From NCBI GenBank assembly GCA_003427395.1, contig BFEA01000151.1, positions 2,207,025-2,238,094 of the forward strand: 31,070 nucleotides of DNA, written 5' to 3'. A program made the position numbers and the translations under genes. This DNA is from Chara braunii. Taxonomy: Eukaryota > Streptophyta > Charophyceae > Charales > Characeae. Below the pieces are notes generated by a model. It saw only the letters and a program-made list of their open reading frames with translations. It was not told where the DNA came from and did not search any database. Position 1 is the first letter of the stretch; each line of letters starts with the position of its first letter. Below are positions 7,531-16,470 of this stretch, in pieces.

Positions 7531-9900
7531 CAGGAAAACGCAGCAGCAACCAGTCCCAACCTCGGCTGGACACAGCATCCATAGTCCACAACTCCAGTCT
7601 CTCGAAGGTAATGATACAACCGCCGTAGTAGCAGCGTTCGATGTGCACAGCAGCAGTCCGCGGCGGGGGACCGCGTCCTACTCAGCAATAGTGCTTTTCG
7701 CAGTGCCCAACATAGTAACAGCCCCCAGCCTTGGCGTAGTGGCAGTCTGATTCAATGGCAGCGGTCGCTGTTGTATAGTCCCAAAAAAGTTGTTATGGCG
7801 GCAGATGAGAACCCCACACAGCTCGCTGTATAGTCGTGCTGCAGCCGTGATCTGCCCAACGCTTGCAGCCCTTGACAGACAGTAGCAGCCATATGCTACA
7901 CTCGTAGTAAGGCAGTGCACCGACNGCCCCCGCCTGTGCCACAAGAGGCACAGCAAAGCCCGCAGCCGGTACACAGTAAGAGTTACCGCTTCTTGATAGG
8001 TGTAAGGGGCCTGCCTTATATAGCTCAAGGTACAAGCCTGTAGTGCCATCTAACCAGGCTCAGCAACCTGTGGTCCGCGTGCTGCGGAAGCCCGATCCAA
8101 CTGCAGCAACGCTACTTAGTTACATACAGCAGCCGTACTCCGCTGGCTGTCCTCAGCCGCAGCCCGTCTCTTCGGTTAGTCATCACCCTCGAGCCCTCCT
8201 CACGACCATCACTAGGAACCCACAGCAGCGGGCGCCCTCCAAGTATATAACTTCAAAGGCCAACGGCTACGCAGGTGGAAAGGAACTCAACAGTGGCGTA
8301 CAGTGAGGAATGGCGCCCCGCACCGCAACTCAAGTGTGCAAGCCTTCAGTGCCGTCCAACTGTGCACAGCAAAGGGTACTGTTCGCCCCGTATGCCCTTA
8401 AACATGGCGTCCCAGCAGCTGCCCTGAACTGCCACGCCCTTTAGCAGGGACAGCCGCATGTTGTTGCGCAGTCACACATTGCTATATGGTTGACTGTAAT
8501 AGCCAGCTACACAGTTGGCAGTAATTATGAACCGTACCGCAACAGCAGTCTTTTGACCGCAACAGTGGGTGTTTCGTGGTGGCACAGTCTTGACAGCCGT
8601 TCCACAGCCTCTTCAGCGGCAGCGACCTGCTCACTTAAACCGTCCGGACCAGCACCAGTTCCCTGGTCTGAGCACACAGTGGTTTCCCCCTCCGTCTACC
8701 TACCGCTACTCAGTCTAGTAGGACGCTTGTTCAAATTAGAGCACAGCCCCAGGCCCTATGCGAAATGTAGTATTGCACAGCGGGAGTAGTGGTACCACCC
8801 GCAGAGGGCATAACAAAGCACAGTAACCCCAATGATATTCAACGGAAGGCGTCTAGCAGCCGCCACTATGCTGCGAAGCACTATAGTCAGCGGGTGAAAT
8901 CAGACAATACGCTCGGTAGGACTCCAACTTAAAGCCCACTATGTTCAGTGTTGTGCACAACAGAAAGCACCACGAGTAATTGCGGTAACCAACAGCCGCA
9001 GTTTGCGCAGGCCTAGTGTAATAAAAAAAAGATATAACAATAATAAAAAAAAGAACATAATAAAAACAAGAACATAATAAAAAAATAAGAATTTATGCTG
9101 CAACCAGGCCGTGATACTTCCAACAAGTTTGTTGTGGCAGCAAATGAAGCCCCACAGTCTGCCGGTGACAAGGGCCACCTAACCGGTAAGTTCCTCAGCA
9201 AGTTTTGTGGAGAATGGTAAGCTCGGTCAGTCAGTAGTACACACAGTATGGAGTGGCGCCCAACTGTTTCTGTCCCTGAACGAGTCAGCCACTGACTGTA
9301 TTCTATGTAATGCCGCAATAGTACCAGACTCTTCAGCCACTTAGACGCTGAGAAGAATGACTCCTCTACGGGTTGTCTATTGCCTGTGCCTTAGTAACAG
9401 TGGCGTAGTAGATTGNCAATCAGCAGTTCGGAGCATCCTGCCCNACAACAGCAGATGACCACTTCGACCCNAGGTCGGTCCGAGTTGGACTNCAGCCCCT
9501 AGCCAGGCCANGCAGCCTTTCGGCCANTACCGGCTTAGCAANAGTGANAGCAGTANGGNAACATCAGTACCANAGCCTCTCAAGCAGTAGTCGGGGTAGT
9601 GATGGCGGTAGTGTCTGACGACTAGTTCTGCTTGCTGCGCTGACTCTTACAGCCCCAAACTCCCCTCCTCACGTTATCCCTCTCAGCGCCCCCTACTCTG
9701 AATGTGGTCAGCTCCAAANTGTGGGGAACCCAATCCAGACTGTAGCAGCGCGNTCCGTAAGCAACATAAGAGCCTNCGGACNCCGAACCCGCAGCGAACN
9801 GTCCAGCCGGGGCACGTTCCCTCCTCGCAGGCTAGTTCCAATCAGTAGGGTGCAGGCAGACCCCACAGTCTATCACTGTCCGTCGCATCAGCTCCCTCAA
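7531..9900. other. L region rich in CAG/ACAGT words, no gene seen
   Basis: Long stretch with frequent CAGCAG, GCAGC and CACAGT words on the plus strand and no conserved reading frame. R has a shorter region of the same composition at the equivalent place (minus strand of 19590-20230), so L has either expanded here or R has shrunk. An AT-rich insert-like patch (TAATAAAAA words) occupies 9019-9093. Ambiguous bases cluster at 9416-9785. Confidence 0.5.
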
Positions 9901-10753
9901 CTGGTCGGGGCTGCGCTTGCCTGCACCTCTCTCTCCCTCTCCTTATTTCGTCTCGCCCCCATCCGTACGTGCAACCACCCTCCTCTGTCCCAGTTGCAGC
10001 TAACTCATAACTCGGGTGGCTCGTTGAGCTTGGATGCCCGTTGACTGAGGCATCTGACAATAGCAAGGGACAATCACCGCAGTGAAACCGCAGCTACTCA
10101 GGAAAGGATAGCGACGAGGCAGCAGAGGTGATCACGTCAACCACCAGATCGTGAGCAGGGGCTACAACAACTGCAGGGCAGACTCGACTACAACGAAGGT
10201 GGGGCTACGAGCCACACCAATGCCCACCCTCGATCATCGATACCTCCTTTTCTCCTCGTTTGCACCCCGCTTTCTTGCCTGCCACCACCGATGCTGTCGC
10301 GCATGCCTCCAACGCCCTTTCCCGTCCGGATTTGTCCCTTCGCATGCCGCCCTCCCTTTGTAGCTGCGTTGTCCACTTTTAGCCGTACCTGGCGCGAAAT
10401 TGTGCCCAGGTTCATTCACCTCTTCGCCAGCTAAAGATCCCCGGGTTGCTCTTCACTTCCTTTGCGCTGCTGTCCACCACCTTCGCTGGCTCGCCGTGCT
10501 GCCCTCACGCTCACTACGCCCGGTCCGATTCTCCTCCGCCGTTGCTCTCTGCCCCAATCTCCGACTGTACCTGGCGCTGATCTGTGCCCAGGTTCAATCG
10601 GTCGACCAGCCCAGTCATCGGTCCCTCTACGCACCTCGCCTGCTACCGTGCTCAACTCTCAGTACACCCCGCATCAACAACCTCCGGCGGTAAGTCGCTC
10701 TCTCTTCCTCTCTCTCTCTCTCTTTCCCCCGTTTTTTTTTTTCCTTTTTTTTT
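9901..10753. other. pyrimidine-rich region of L
   Basis: The plus strand is strongly C/T-rich, mirroring the purine-rich plus strand of R at 17700-18950 (R is inverted). It contains two copies of a short hairpin repeat (10384-10416 and 10566-10598) and a CT microsatellite (10696-10727) leading into T tracts and the assembly gap. Open frames here lack stops mainly because of composition, and I do not call them genes. Confidence 0.5.
10384..10598 (+). repeat. direct repeat pair, TACCTGGCGC ... TGTGCCCAGGTTCA
   Basis: Two copies 182 bp apart (10384-10416, 10566-10598) read GTACCTGGCGC, a variable 5-6 nt, then TGTGCCCAGGTTCA. ACCTGG pairs with CCAGGT, so each copy can form a hairpin. Confidence 0.65.
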
Positions 10754-11684
10754 NNNNNNNNNNNNNNNNNNNNNNNNNNNNNNNNNNNNNNNNNNNNNNN
10801 NNNNNNNNNNNNNNNNNNNNNNNNNNNNNNNNNNNNNNNNNNNNNNNNNNNNNNNNNNNNNNNNNNNNNNNNNNNNNNNNNNNNNNNNNNNNNNNNNNNN
10901 NNNNNNNNNNNNNNNNNNNNNNNNNNNNNNNNNNNNNNNNNNNNNNNNNNNNNNNNNNNNNNNNNNNNNNNNNNNNNNNNNNNNNNNNNNNNNNNNNNNN
11001 NNNNNNNNNNNNNNNNNNNNNNNNNNNNNNNNNNNNNNNNNNNNNNNNNNNNNNNNNNNNNNNNNNNNNNNNNNNNNNNNNNNNNNNNNNNNNNNNNNNN
11101 NNNNNNNNNNNNNNNNNNNNNNNNNNNNNNNNNNNNNNNNNNNNNNNNNNNNNNNNNNNNNNNNNNNNNNNNNNNNNNNNNNNNNNNNNNNNNNNNNNNN
11201 NNNNNNNNNNNNNNNNNNNNNNNNNNNNNNNNNNNNNNNNNNNNNNNNNNNNNNNNNNNNNNNNNNNNNNNNNNNNNNNNNNNNNNNNNNNNNNNNNNNN
11301 NNNNNNNNNNNNNNNNNNNNNNNNNNNNNNNNNNNNNNNNNNNNNNNNNNNNNNNNNNNNNNNNNNNNNNNNNNNNNNNNNNNNNNNNNNNNNNNNNNNN
11401 NNNNNNNNNNNNNNNNNNNNNNNNNNNNNNNNNNNNNNNNNNNNNNNNNNNNNNNNNNNNNNNNNNNNNNNNNNNNNNNNNNNNNNNNNNNNNNNNNNNN
11501 NNNNNNNNNNNNNNNNNNNNNNNNNNNNNNNNNNNNNNNNNNNNNNNNNNNNNNNNNNNNNNNNNNNNNNNNNNNNNNNNNNNNNNNNNNNNNNNNNNNN
11601 NNNNNNNNNNNNNNNNNNNNNNNNNNNNNNNNNNNNNNNNNNNNNNNNNNNNNNNNNNNNNNNNNNNNNNNNNNNNNNNNNNNN
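10754..11684. other. assembly gap (Ns)
   Basis: 931 unspecified bases, bounded by T-rich tracts on both sides (10733-10753 and 11685-11718). The true length is unknown. Open frames spanning it are artefacts. Confidence 0.99.
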
Positions 11685-11687
11685 TTT

Positions 11688-11718
<31 letters not shown>

Positions 11719-11860
11719 CGAGTTTTAAATTTTATTTTTGTATCTACCTTTTTTCGATTTGGATGAAACCCGGCACCGAGGCCGGGATCTGCAGTGAGAC
11801 CCGGCTGCCTAGGGCTATGGATACATCACAGGCGGCCCGGGCACTGTTTTCGGGGCCATA

Positions 11861-11878
11861 GTCCTTCGGGACATCCGT

Positions 11879-11910
<32 letters not shown>

Positions 11911-11932
11911 GGCCTCTGCACCTGGGTGACGC
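11861..11932 (+). ncRNA. U6 snRNA-derived sequence, 3' end lost
   Basis: It starts with the 5' stem-loop GTCCTTCGGGAC, then ATCCGTTA, then the near-invariant U6 core AAATTGGAACGATACAGAGA, continuing AGATTAGCATGGCC. The ACAGAGA box (pairs with the 5' splice site) and the AGC triad are intact. Beyond 11914 the internal stem-loop is altered (TCTGCACCTGGGTGAC in place of the usual CCCTGCGCAAGGATGAC), and similarity ends near 11932 with no T run. No TATA box is seen at about -25. U6 acts in the spliceosome core, but this copy looks like a pseudogene or the 5' part of a reverse-transcribed U6 chimera. Confidence 0.85.
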
Positions 11933-12724
11933 TGTAAAACCAGGGGAGGGCCGCCCGGCATTGTTGCTGGGCGTGAATGCACGGTAAGTTCCCGTTGCTG
12001 CACGTGCCCCCCCCGACTGAGTGGGTTGCGGAGCGCTGCGAGGGCAGCATCGGACGAAGGTGGAGACAACTCATGCTGGTGGAAAGATGGTAGTATAGAG
12101 GGAGGATTAGGGAGAGGGAAGATAGCACAGGAGAACGCGGCACCACGAGAGAGGACGCTGGGGCGAGCAGCTGGTGGTGGTGACGGAACCTTGCCTGGAT
12201 GTCCGCCAGGTGCATCCGTTGGAAGAGGAGACGGGCATGGCAACGGGGAGGAGGACGTTGTGACGGAGGGGGAAACTCATAGCGTTAGTGATTCTCAGCG
12301 GATTACGGTAAAGAAAGAGCCGAAACCACGGCTTTGAGGAAGGGCGATTCTAGTGGTGGTGTTGGCTTGGCTGTCCGGTTGGTAATATCCGGCACAGGAT
12401 CTGCATATCAGTAGTTCATTGGCTTATCACTTGAGGTGAGCCCCCTGGTCTGTCCCATGGGCCGGTCCACTGTTAACTCGTGCCTGTGTCATCAACTCAA
12501 GAGTGTGCCAGCCGAGCTAGCTCATACAGCCAGCGTTGTGGGAAGTGGCACCGCTCCTTCTCAGAAAAAATCCAGGACTGTGGTGTTTCACTGATCTATC
12601 TCATGTGGGGCCCAAACTAGGGCCTGTACTTCAACAGTTCAGTGGTGTATCCACTGGACAGGCTGCTGGGCGCCGCTGCAGGCCCCAGCACCGGTACAGG
12701 TCCTCATTCCCAGATCGGAAAAGT
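11933..12724. other. L region downstream of U6 fragment, no gene seen
   Basis: Purine-rich to 12330, then mixed. No poly-A tract marks the end of a U6 chimera, and no conserved reading frame is evident. Frames of about 100 codons (12026-12337, 12536-12859) have no recognisable domain. Confidence 0.4.
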
Positions 12725-12985
12725 ATATATATAAAAAATTCACACTCAAAAATAAAAAGGGGTAAAACCGGATGTGGGAGAGGACCGTTGGTACCTGGTC
12801 CTCAGCCTCACCTCGCGGGCCCGCGGTCGGGACTCCCCGCAAAAAGCGAAGGGGGATAGTCCCGTGGGACCCTCCACCCCTTGGCTCACGCCATAGTGCT
12901 CCTCTGCTGCTTCGCTGCTCTGCGCTGGCCTCGATCCCGGGATTCGCCTGGTGAAAATTCAATGCCGTAACCTATAGGGCTAAGC
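12725..12985 (-). mobile_element. tRNA-Glu-like SINE or tRNA pseudogene in L
   Basis: On the minus strand, GCTTAGCCCTATAGGTTACG resembles a tRNA D arm and A box. TTTTCACCAGG follows at the anticodon position (anticodon TTC, Glu), then CCCGGGATCGAGGCC resembles the T arm and B box. The spacing fits a tRNA, but the anticodon and acceptor stems do not pair, so it is not a working gene. A unique body follows to a T-rich end near 12725. No flanking duplication was found, so the SINE limits are approximate. Confidence 0.5.
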
Positions 12986-13635
12986 CCCAACCTGGAGGTA
13001 ACAGGCGGAGCCCTCCATATGAAGAGTATCTGCCGCATGCCCAGGCCCTTACGAGTGTGCCAAGGCCACCGCTTGGCTCACCCCTCAACCTCAGGGCCCC
13101 GCAATGTCGCGTTCCGCTGCCTCGCGGCCAGGCGCAGCTTGGCTCACAACGCGTGTCGCCCCTATATGCCATGGTCGCGGCCCGAGGCTCTCATAGCCTA
13201 CCGCGGCCGGCCCTTTTACCGCTGCCTTCGCCGGAGGGACCCTGCCCGTTGGTGCCATCCTCTCATCAGGATAGCGGCGGCCCCTACTGACGAGGCCTGG
13301 TCAACCCAGTGTCCGTGATAGTTTCACACGGCGCCGCCCGGAGCGTCGGCCTCTAACAATTCAGGCACTCTGCCCCCTCCAATCACAGTCTTACTTGGTC
13401 AACTCTACGCCGCCTGGAACTTCGTCCGAGCGTGCGAGGCCACACCTACCCCCACATCCTAGCCTAATGATCACTTATTCCACTGGCGTCTCATAGATTT
13501 CCTTGGTAAAGGTACGGTCAAGCTAGTGCGTGCCCACAAGGTGCACGCTCACACACTCCCTAATCAACACAACTGGGACCCGCCCCTAGATGCCACCAGA
13601 GACATTCTTCCTGCGAGCTGCGAAAACGTGCCCAA
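12986..13635. other. L right-hand region, no gene seen
   Basis: Mixed sequence with a recurring TTGGCTCAC word (12882, 13073, 13137). A GGGCCCCGCAATG word at 13097-13109 also occurs in the conserved block (7511-7523). No conserved reading frame. Unlike the opposite end, this side shows little similarity to R except in the last 35 bp. Confidence 0.4.
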
Positions 13636-13664
13636 ATACCCTTGTAAGGGTCTTCGGACCGACA
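13636..13664 (+). repeat. right terminus of L with subterminal palindrome
   Basis: ATACCCTTGTAAGGGTCT is followed by TCGGACCGACA. The R terminus (16442-16470) reads TGTCGGCACGA then ATACCCTTACAAGGGTAT, the same arrangement in inverse orientation. A palindrome 11 bp from the end may be a recognition site for the mobilising enzyme. Confidence 0.8.
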
Positions 13665-13668
13665 GCGT
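13665..13668. repeat. target-site duplication of element L, right copy (GCGT)
   Basis: Second copy of GCGT next to the CGACA end of L. See 3536-3539. Confidence 0.85.
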
Positions 13669-14787
13669 AGGCCAATCTCTAATCGTTGCGATCTTGCTAT
13701 CTTTTGGCTTAATGTCGAATCCGTCTAAGACATGGCCTAGATACAAAATTTGGGTCTTTTCCCATTCGCACTTCTTTGCGTTGATCTTGAAGTTGGCCTC
13801 TCTCAGCTTTCCCAAGACCTGCCTCAGATGACCCTCATGCTCCTGGAGGGTCCTACTGAACACTAGAATATCATCCAAGTAGACTACTACAAACCTATCT
13901 AACCACGGCCTAAATAAGTCGTTGATACAACACTGAAAAGTTGTTGGCGGGTTGGTTAGTCCATAGGGCATGACTATGAACTCGTAGTGCCCATACCTAG
14001 TCCGGAATGCAGTCATATACTGATCATCAGGATGAACCTCTTATCTGATGATATCCGGACTTCAAATCTATCTTCGAGAAGTACTTGCAACTCGGCACCC
14101 GATCTAAAAGATCATCTATACGGGGCAGTGGCTCCGCATTCTTCACTGTAATAACATTAAGACCCCTATAGTCAATGCACATTCTAAGCTCTCCCTCCTT
14201 CTGGGGGACAAATAGAACAGGTGCTCCAAATGGAGGCGAACTAGGCCTAATCCAAACCTTCTCTAAGAGTTCATCTAACTGCTTGCGCAACTCCTCCGAC
14301 TCCCGCGGGGACATCCTATACACTGCTCCTTTAGGAGTCCTACTGCTAGGCTCTATGTCAATGCGATGCTGGATGGGCCGCGGGACTACCCCTGTTGGCG
14401 GCTTAGCTAAATCTCTGTACTCTTCCGGCAGCTTAGCAATAGCGGGATTTATGGGCTTTTCCTCTTTAGGCTCAATAACTGGTCCAACGTAGGCTACAAA
14501 AACATGTTCTGCAGGAGCGCTAAGACAACAATGTGCTAAGGAGTTGTCTACTCCTGACACATGAAACAGACGAGCAGTCTTCACCTCGCCTGATGAACTA
14601 GGGAGCCGACACTCATGCTCTCTCAGAAGGAGTGTGGCCCCTGCTGCCTCTCCCCAGTCCATTCCTAGGAGTATGTCAAATGGGAGGTTGTCCTCTACGA
14701 GGAGAGTCAGAGAATGGAGAACTCTCTCCACCTTCTCATCTTTCTCTAGGTGGAAGTACGTCTGGACTCCCTCTACGTAATCCTCTA
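13669..14787 (-). pseudogene. pol: reverse transcriptase of the chromovirus
   Basis: From 14787 down, the frame reads VEDYVEG, then [13 protein letters not shown] (end of the protease region), a linker, and the reverse transcriptase with [29 protein letters not shown] and [13 protein letters not shown]. An extra G near 14038 shifts the frame. The next part, AFRTRYGHYEFIVMPYGLTN, then VVYLDDILVFS with the catalytic YLDD box, and TQILYLGH, lies in another frame at 14016-13669. The last codons IRDWPT meet element L, and the thumb continues at 3535. The enzyme would copy the element RNA into DNA. Catalytic motifs survive but the frame does not. Confidence 0.9.
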
Positions 14788-14788
14788 C

Positions 14789-15109
14789 TCACATCGTGCG
14801 ATTATCTGCGAGGATACTTACTATGGGGTTTGCTAACTTTTGGACTTTCAATCCCAACTTTAACTTTTGCAGCGCCTTTCTACTAATATAGCTGTGAGTG
14901 GCCCCAGTATCTACGAGGGCCTCTACTCTGCCCCTAAAGACTTCTACGTCTACTAGTACTAGCTGTCCTCTACTCTCTTTCTTCATCTTGGCCCAACCGG
15001 GCATTCTCTCCTTTAGCTCGCCAGCCACGCCTGTGAGGGAGGTGTCTAAGACTCTGACACATGCAGTCTCTGGACAGCTATCTAGGCCCCGGCCTACAAC
15101 CTCTGCCAT
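14789..15109 (-). pseudogene. pol: aspartic protease of the chromovirus
   Basis: The frame contains VEVFRGRVEALVDTGATHSYIS, the catalytic DTG triad of retroviral-type aspartic proteases that cut Gag-Pol, followed by SILADNRTM and a TGA at 14789-14791. Beyond the stop the same frame continues into [15 protein letters not shown] and the rest of Pol, so one nonsense codon separates protease from reverse transcriptase. The second flap motif DILLGMDW lies beyond that stop. Confidence 0.85.
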
Positions 15110-16106
15110 AGGCGTATGTGGTGTGGGAGTTTCCCGTCGGCTCGCGCTCGTTTCCTCACATGGCCTTATGGTAGGGGCAGTTGCAACCCCTACCGGCGAC
15201 TGCCTTTTGACCCCTGGGCAGCCGATCGGGCCTCTCTATACTTTGGACAATATTTGATGATGTGGCCAGGGTCACCGCAATATATGCACTGCCCCTGGTC
15301 CACACGCTGTTGCCAGACGCACTGGTCCAGGTCCAAATCTTCCCAAGCTCGGCCCTGTGGCAGACCTGGGTGCCAACCCCTTCTCCTATAGGGTGACCTA
15401 CTCCCCCTATTCGGTGACCTATTTCCAAAAGGTTTTGCGAGGGACCTTGACCTCTGCCTCCCGATTGGCGGTTTCCTCTACCGCCAACCCCCTGATCGCC
15501 CTGGAAACGACCACCTGAGGTTCGTCGCCCTTGGCCCTGGCCTCTACCTCCTCCTTGCGGCCTCCCTCCGGCCGCGACAGCAGCGTAAGTCCTCCCCTGG
15601 CTAGCGCTACTGTCCCCTTCCTCTTCTAGTCCCCACTGTCTCTGGTCGTAGGGGACTTCATCCATACCACCTTCATCTAGTGTAAGGATCAGGCGATCCT
15701 TTGTCTTGACCTGACCCGAGATGGTACGACCTTTCCACTTTTTGCCCTTATCTAGGTCCTTGTGCCAGAAAGTGGAGACTGACATGGACCGCACTTCGAA
15801 TGCTACCACTTCCCTGCTCAAAGCATCATACGTCATGGTAGGCTGCTGGCTTTTTTTAAAGAAATGCCCGCGTAGTTGTTCGGGCATAGCACGGTAGAAG
15901 AGGTTGACCAATTGGGTCTCAGTGACTCCATGGTCAGGAACGACAACTAACTCGTCCATCACACCTTTGAGTGCCTTGGCACTCTTCCATTGGCGAGAAT
16001 GGATGGTTTGCAGCTTATCTGAGTCTTTCACACTACGGGTAACGTCTGCAAACCGTTCTCTCAATGACTTAAGGAAATCGCTGAGAGGGGTAAACGCTGA
16101 ATACAC
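15110..16106 (-). pseudogene. gag: Gag, middle and nucleocapsid part
   Basis: From 16106 the frame holds FTPLSDFLKSLRERFADVT, VMDELVVVPDHGVTETQLVN and MPEQLRGHF, the helical capsid region of Ty3-type Gag. A Gly/Arg/Gln-rich RNA-binding tract follows (about 15480-15620). The zinc knuckle CIYCGDPGHIIKYC (CX2CX4HX4C) lies at 15288-15247 but in a different frame from the capsid part, so at least one frameshift lies between. Gag packages the RNA into particles. No intact start remains. Confidence 0.82.
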
Positions 16107-16324
16107 AACTAAGTCATTGTTGCAATTGGCGGCGCGACACAGGGAACGGGCGAAGCTTGCGCTTCCTCCCTAAGAGTGTGGATAGCTATCAGGACATGTT
16201 CGTCTGGGGCGACTTTGTGCAAGTGCACATACGTTTTAATATTGGCTTCCCGATTGTCGAAGTTCGCCTCCTCCTTTCCACTATAGGAGTCGGGGAATTT
16301 CACTTTAAGAGGCTCCGATACCAG
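16107..16324 (-). pseudogene. gag: Gag N-terminal fragment, joined directly to the LTR
   Basis: SEPLKVKFPDSYSGKEEANF followed by EANIKTYVHLH and DEHVLIAIHTL is the usual start of the capsid domain (a PxxYxGK-like motif then a helix). It is out of frame with the part below 16106. Nothing that looks like a Gag start codon and leader lies between it and the primer-binding site; the frame runs straight through that site into the LTR. A deletion of the leader and Gag start is the simplest explanation. Confidence 0.7.
16311..16323 (-). promoter_or_regulatory. primer-binding site, initiator tRNA-Met type
   Basis: The minus strand reads TGGTATCGGAGCC one base after the CA end of the 5' LTR. The plant-type initiator tRNA-Met complement is TGGTATCAGAGC, so there is one mismatch in the first 12 bases. 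Minus-strand cDNA synthesis would start here. Confidence 0.8.
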
Positions 16325-16441
16325 TGCAATCAGACTCACTTTCTTTCTTGCTTCACACACATGCAAACAGGTGACACAGTAAACTGGCGATATGCGCCCA
16401 ACTCAGAATTCAGAGATATGGAACCAAGAACAGCAAAGCGC
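16325..16441 (-). repeat. chromovirus 5' LTR, downstream part
   Basis: The last 117 bp of the 5' LTR (minus strand), ending GAGTCTGATTGCA. It matches 659-775 of the 3' LTR with a few substitutions. It includes the left GCGC duplication (16438-16441) of element R. The rest of this LTR is at 24006-24873. Confidence 0.92.
16438..16441. repeat. target-site duplication of element R, left copy (GCGC)
   Basis: GCGC precedes the TGTCGG end of R and follows its CGACA end at 24002-24005. AGCGC could be counted as 5 bp, but then R would not end in CA. The 4-bp reading agrees with element L. Confidence 0.85.
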
Positions 16442-16452
16442 TGTCGGCACGA

Positions 16453-16470
16453 ATACCCTTACAAGGGTAT
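16453..16470. repeat. subterminal palindrome of R
   Basis: ATACCCTTACAAGGGTAT is an 8-bp perfect inverted repeat around AC, 11 bp inside the R end. It is shared with L (13636-13653). A second hairpin, ACCGCGCTAGGCGCGGT, lies nearby at 16520-16536. Confidence 0.8.

Larger units (their letters stand above)
3540..13664 (+). mobile_element. element L: large non-coding mobile element
   Basis: Ten kilobases bounded by TGTCGAGCGCTTCGG and CTTCGGACCGACA, flanked by GCGT, sitting inside the reverse transcriptase of the chromovirus. It shares ordered conserved blocks with element R in the same relative order and orientation. Its 3' end carries the subterminal palindrome also seen in R. No long conserved reading frame is visible, so it must be moved in trans or be a derivative of something larger. 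The TG...CA ends and 4-bp duplication match integrase-type insertion. Alternatives are a Ginger-like DNA transposon derivative or a giant solo LTR. A 931-bp gap lies inside. Confidence 0.8.

Noticed and set aside
7530-9900. CAG-rich coding sequence (polyglutamine-type protein)
   Set aside because: Stops in all frames, and a shorter, diverged version in R with non-triplet indels.
10462-11861. Reading frames of more than 400 codons
   Set aside because: They run through the 931-base N gap; the real parts are composition-biased and show no domain.
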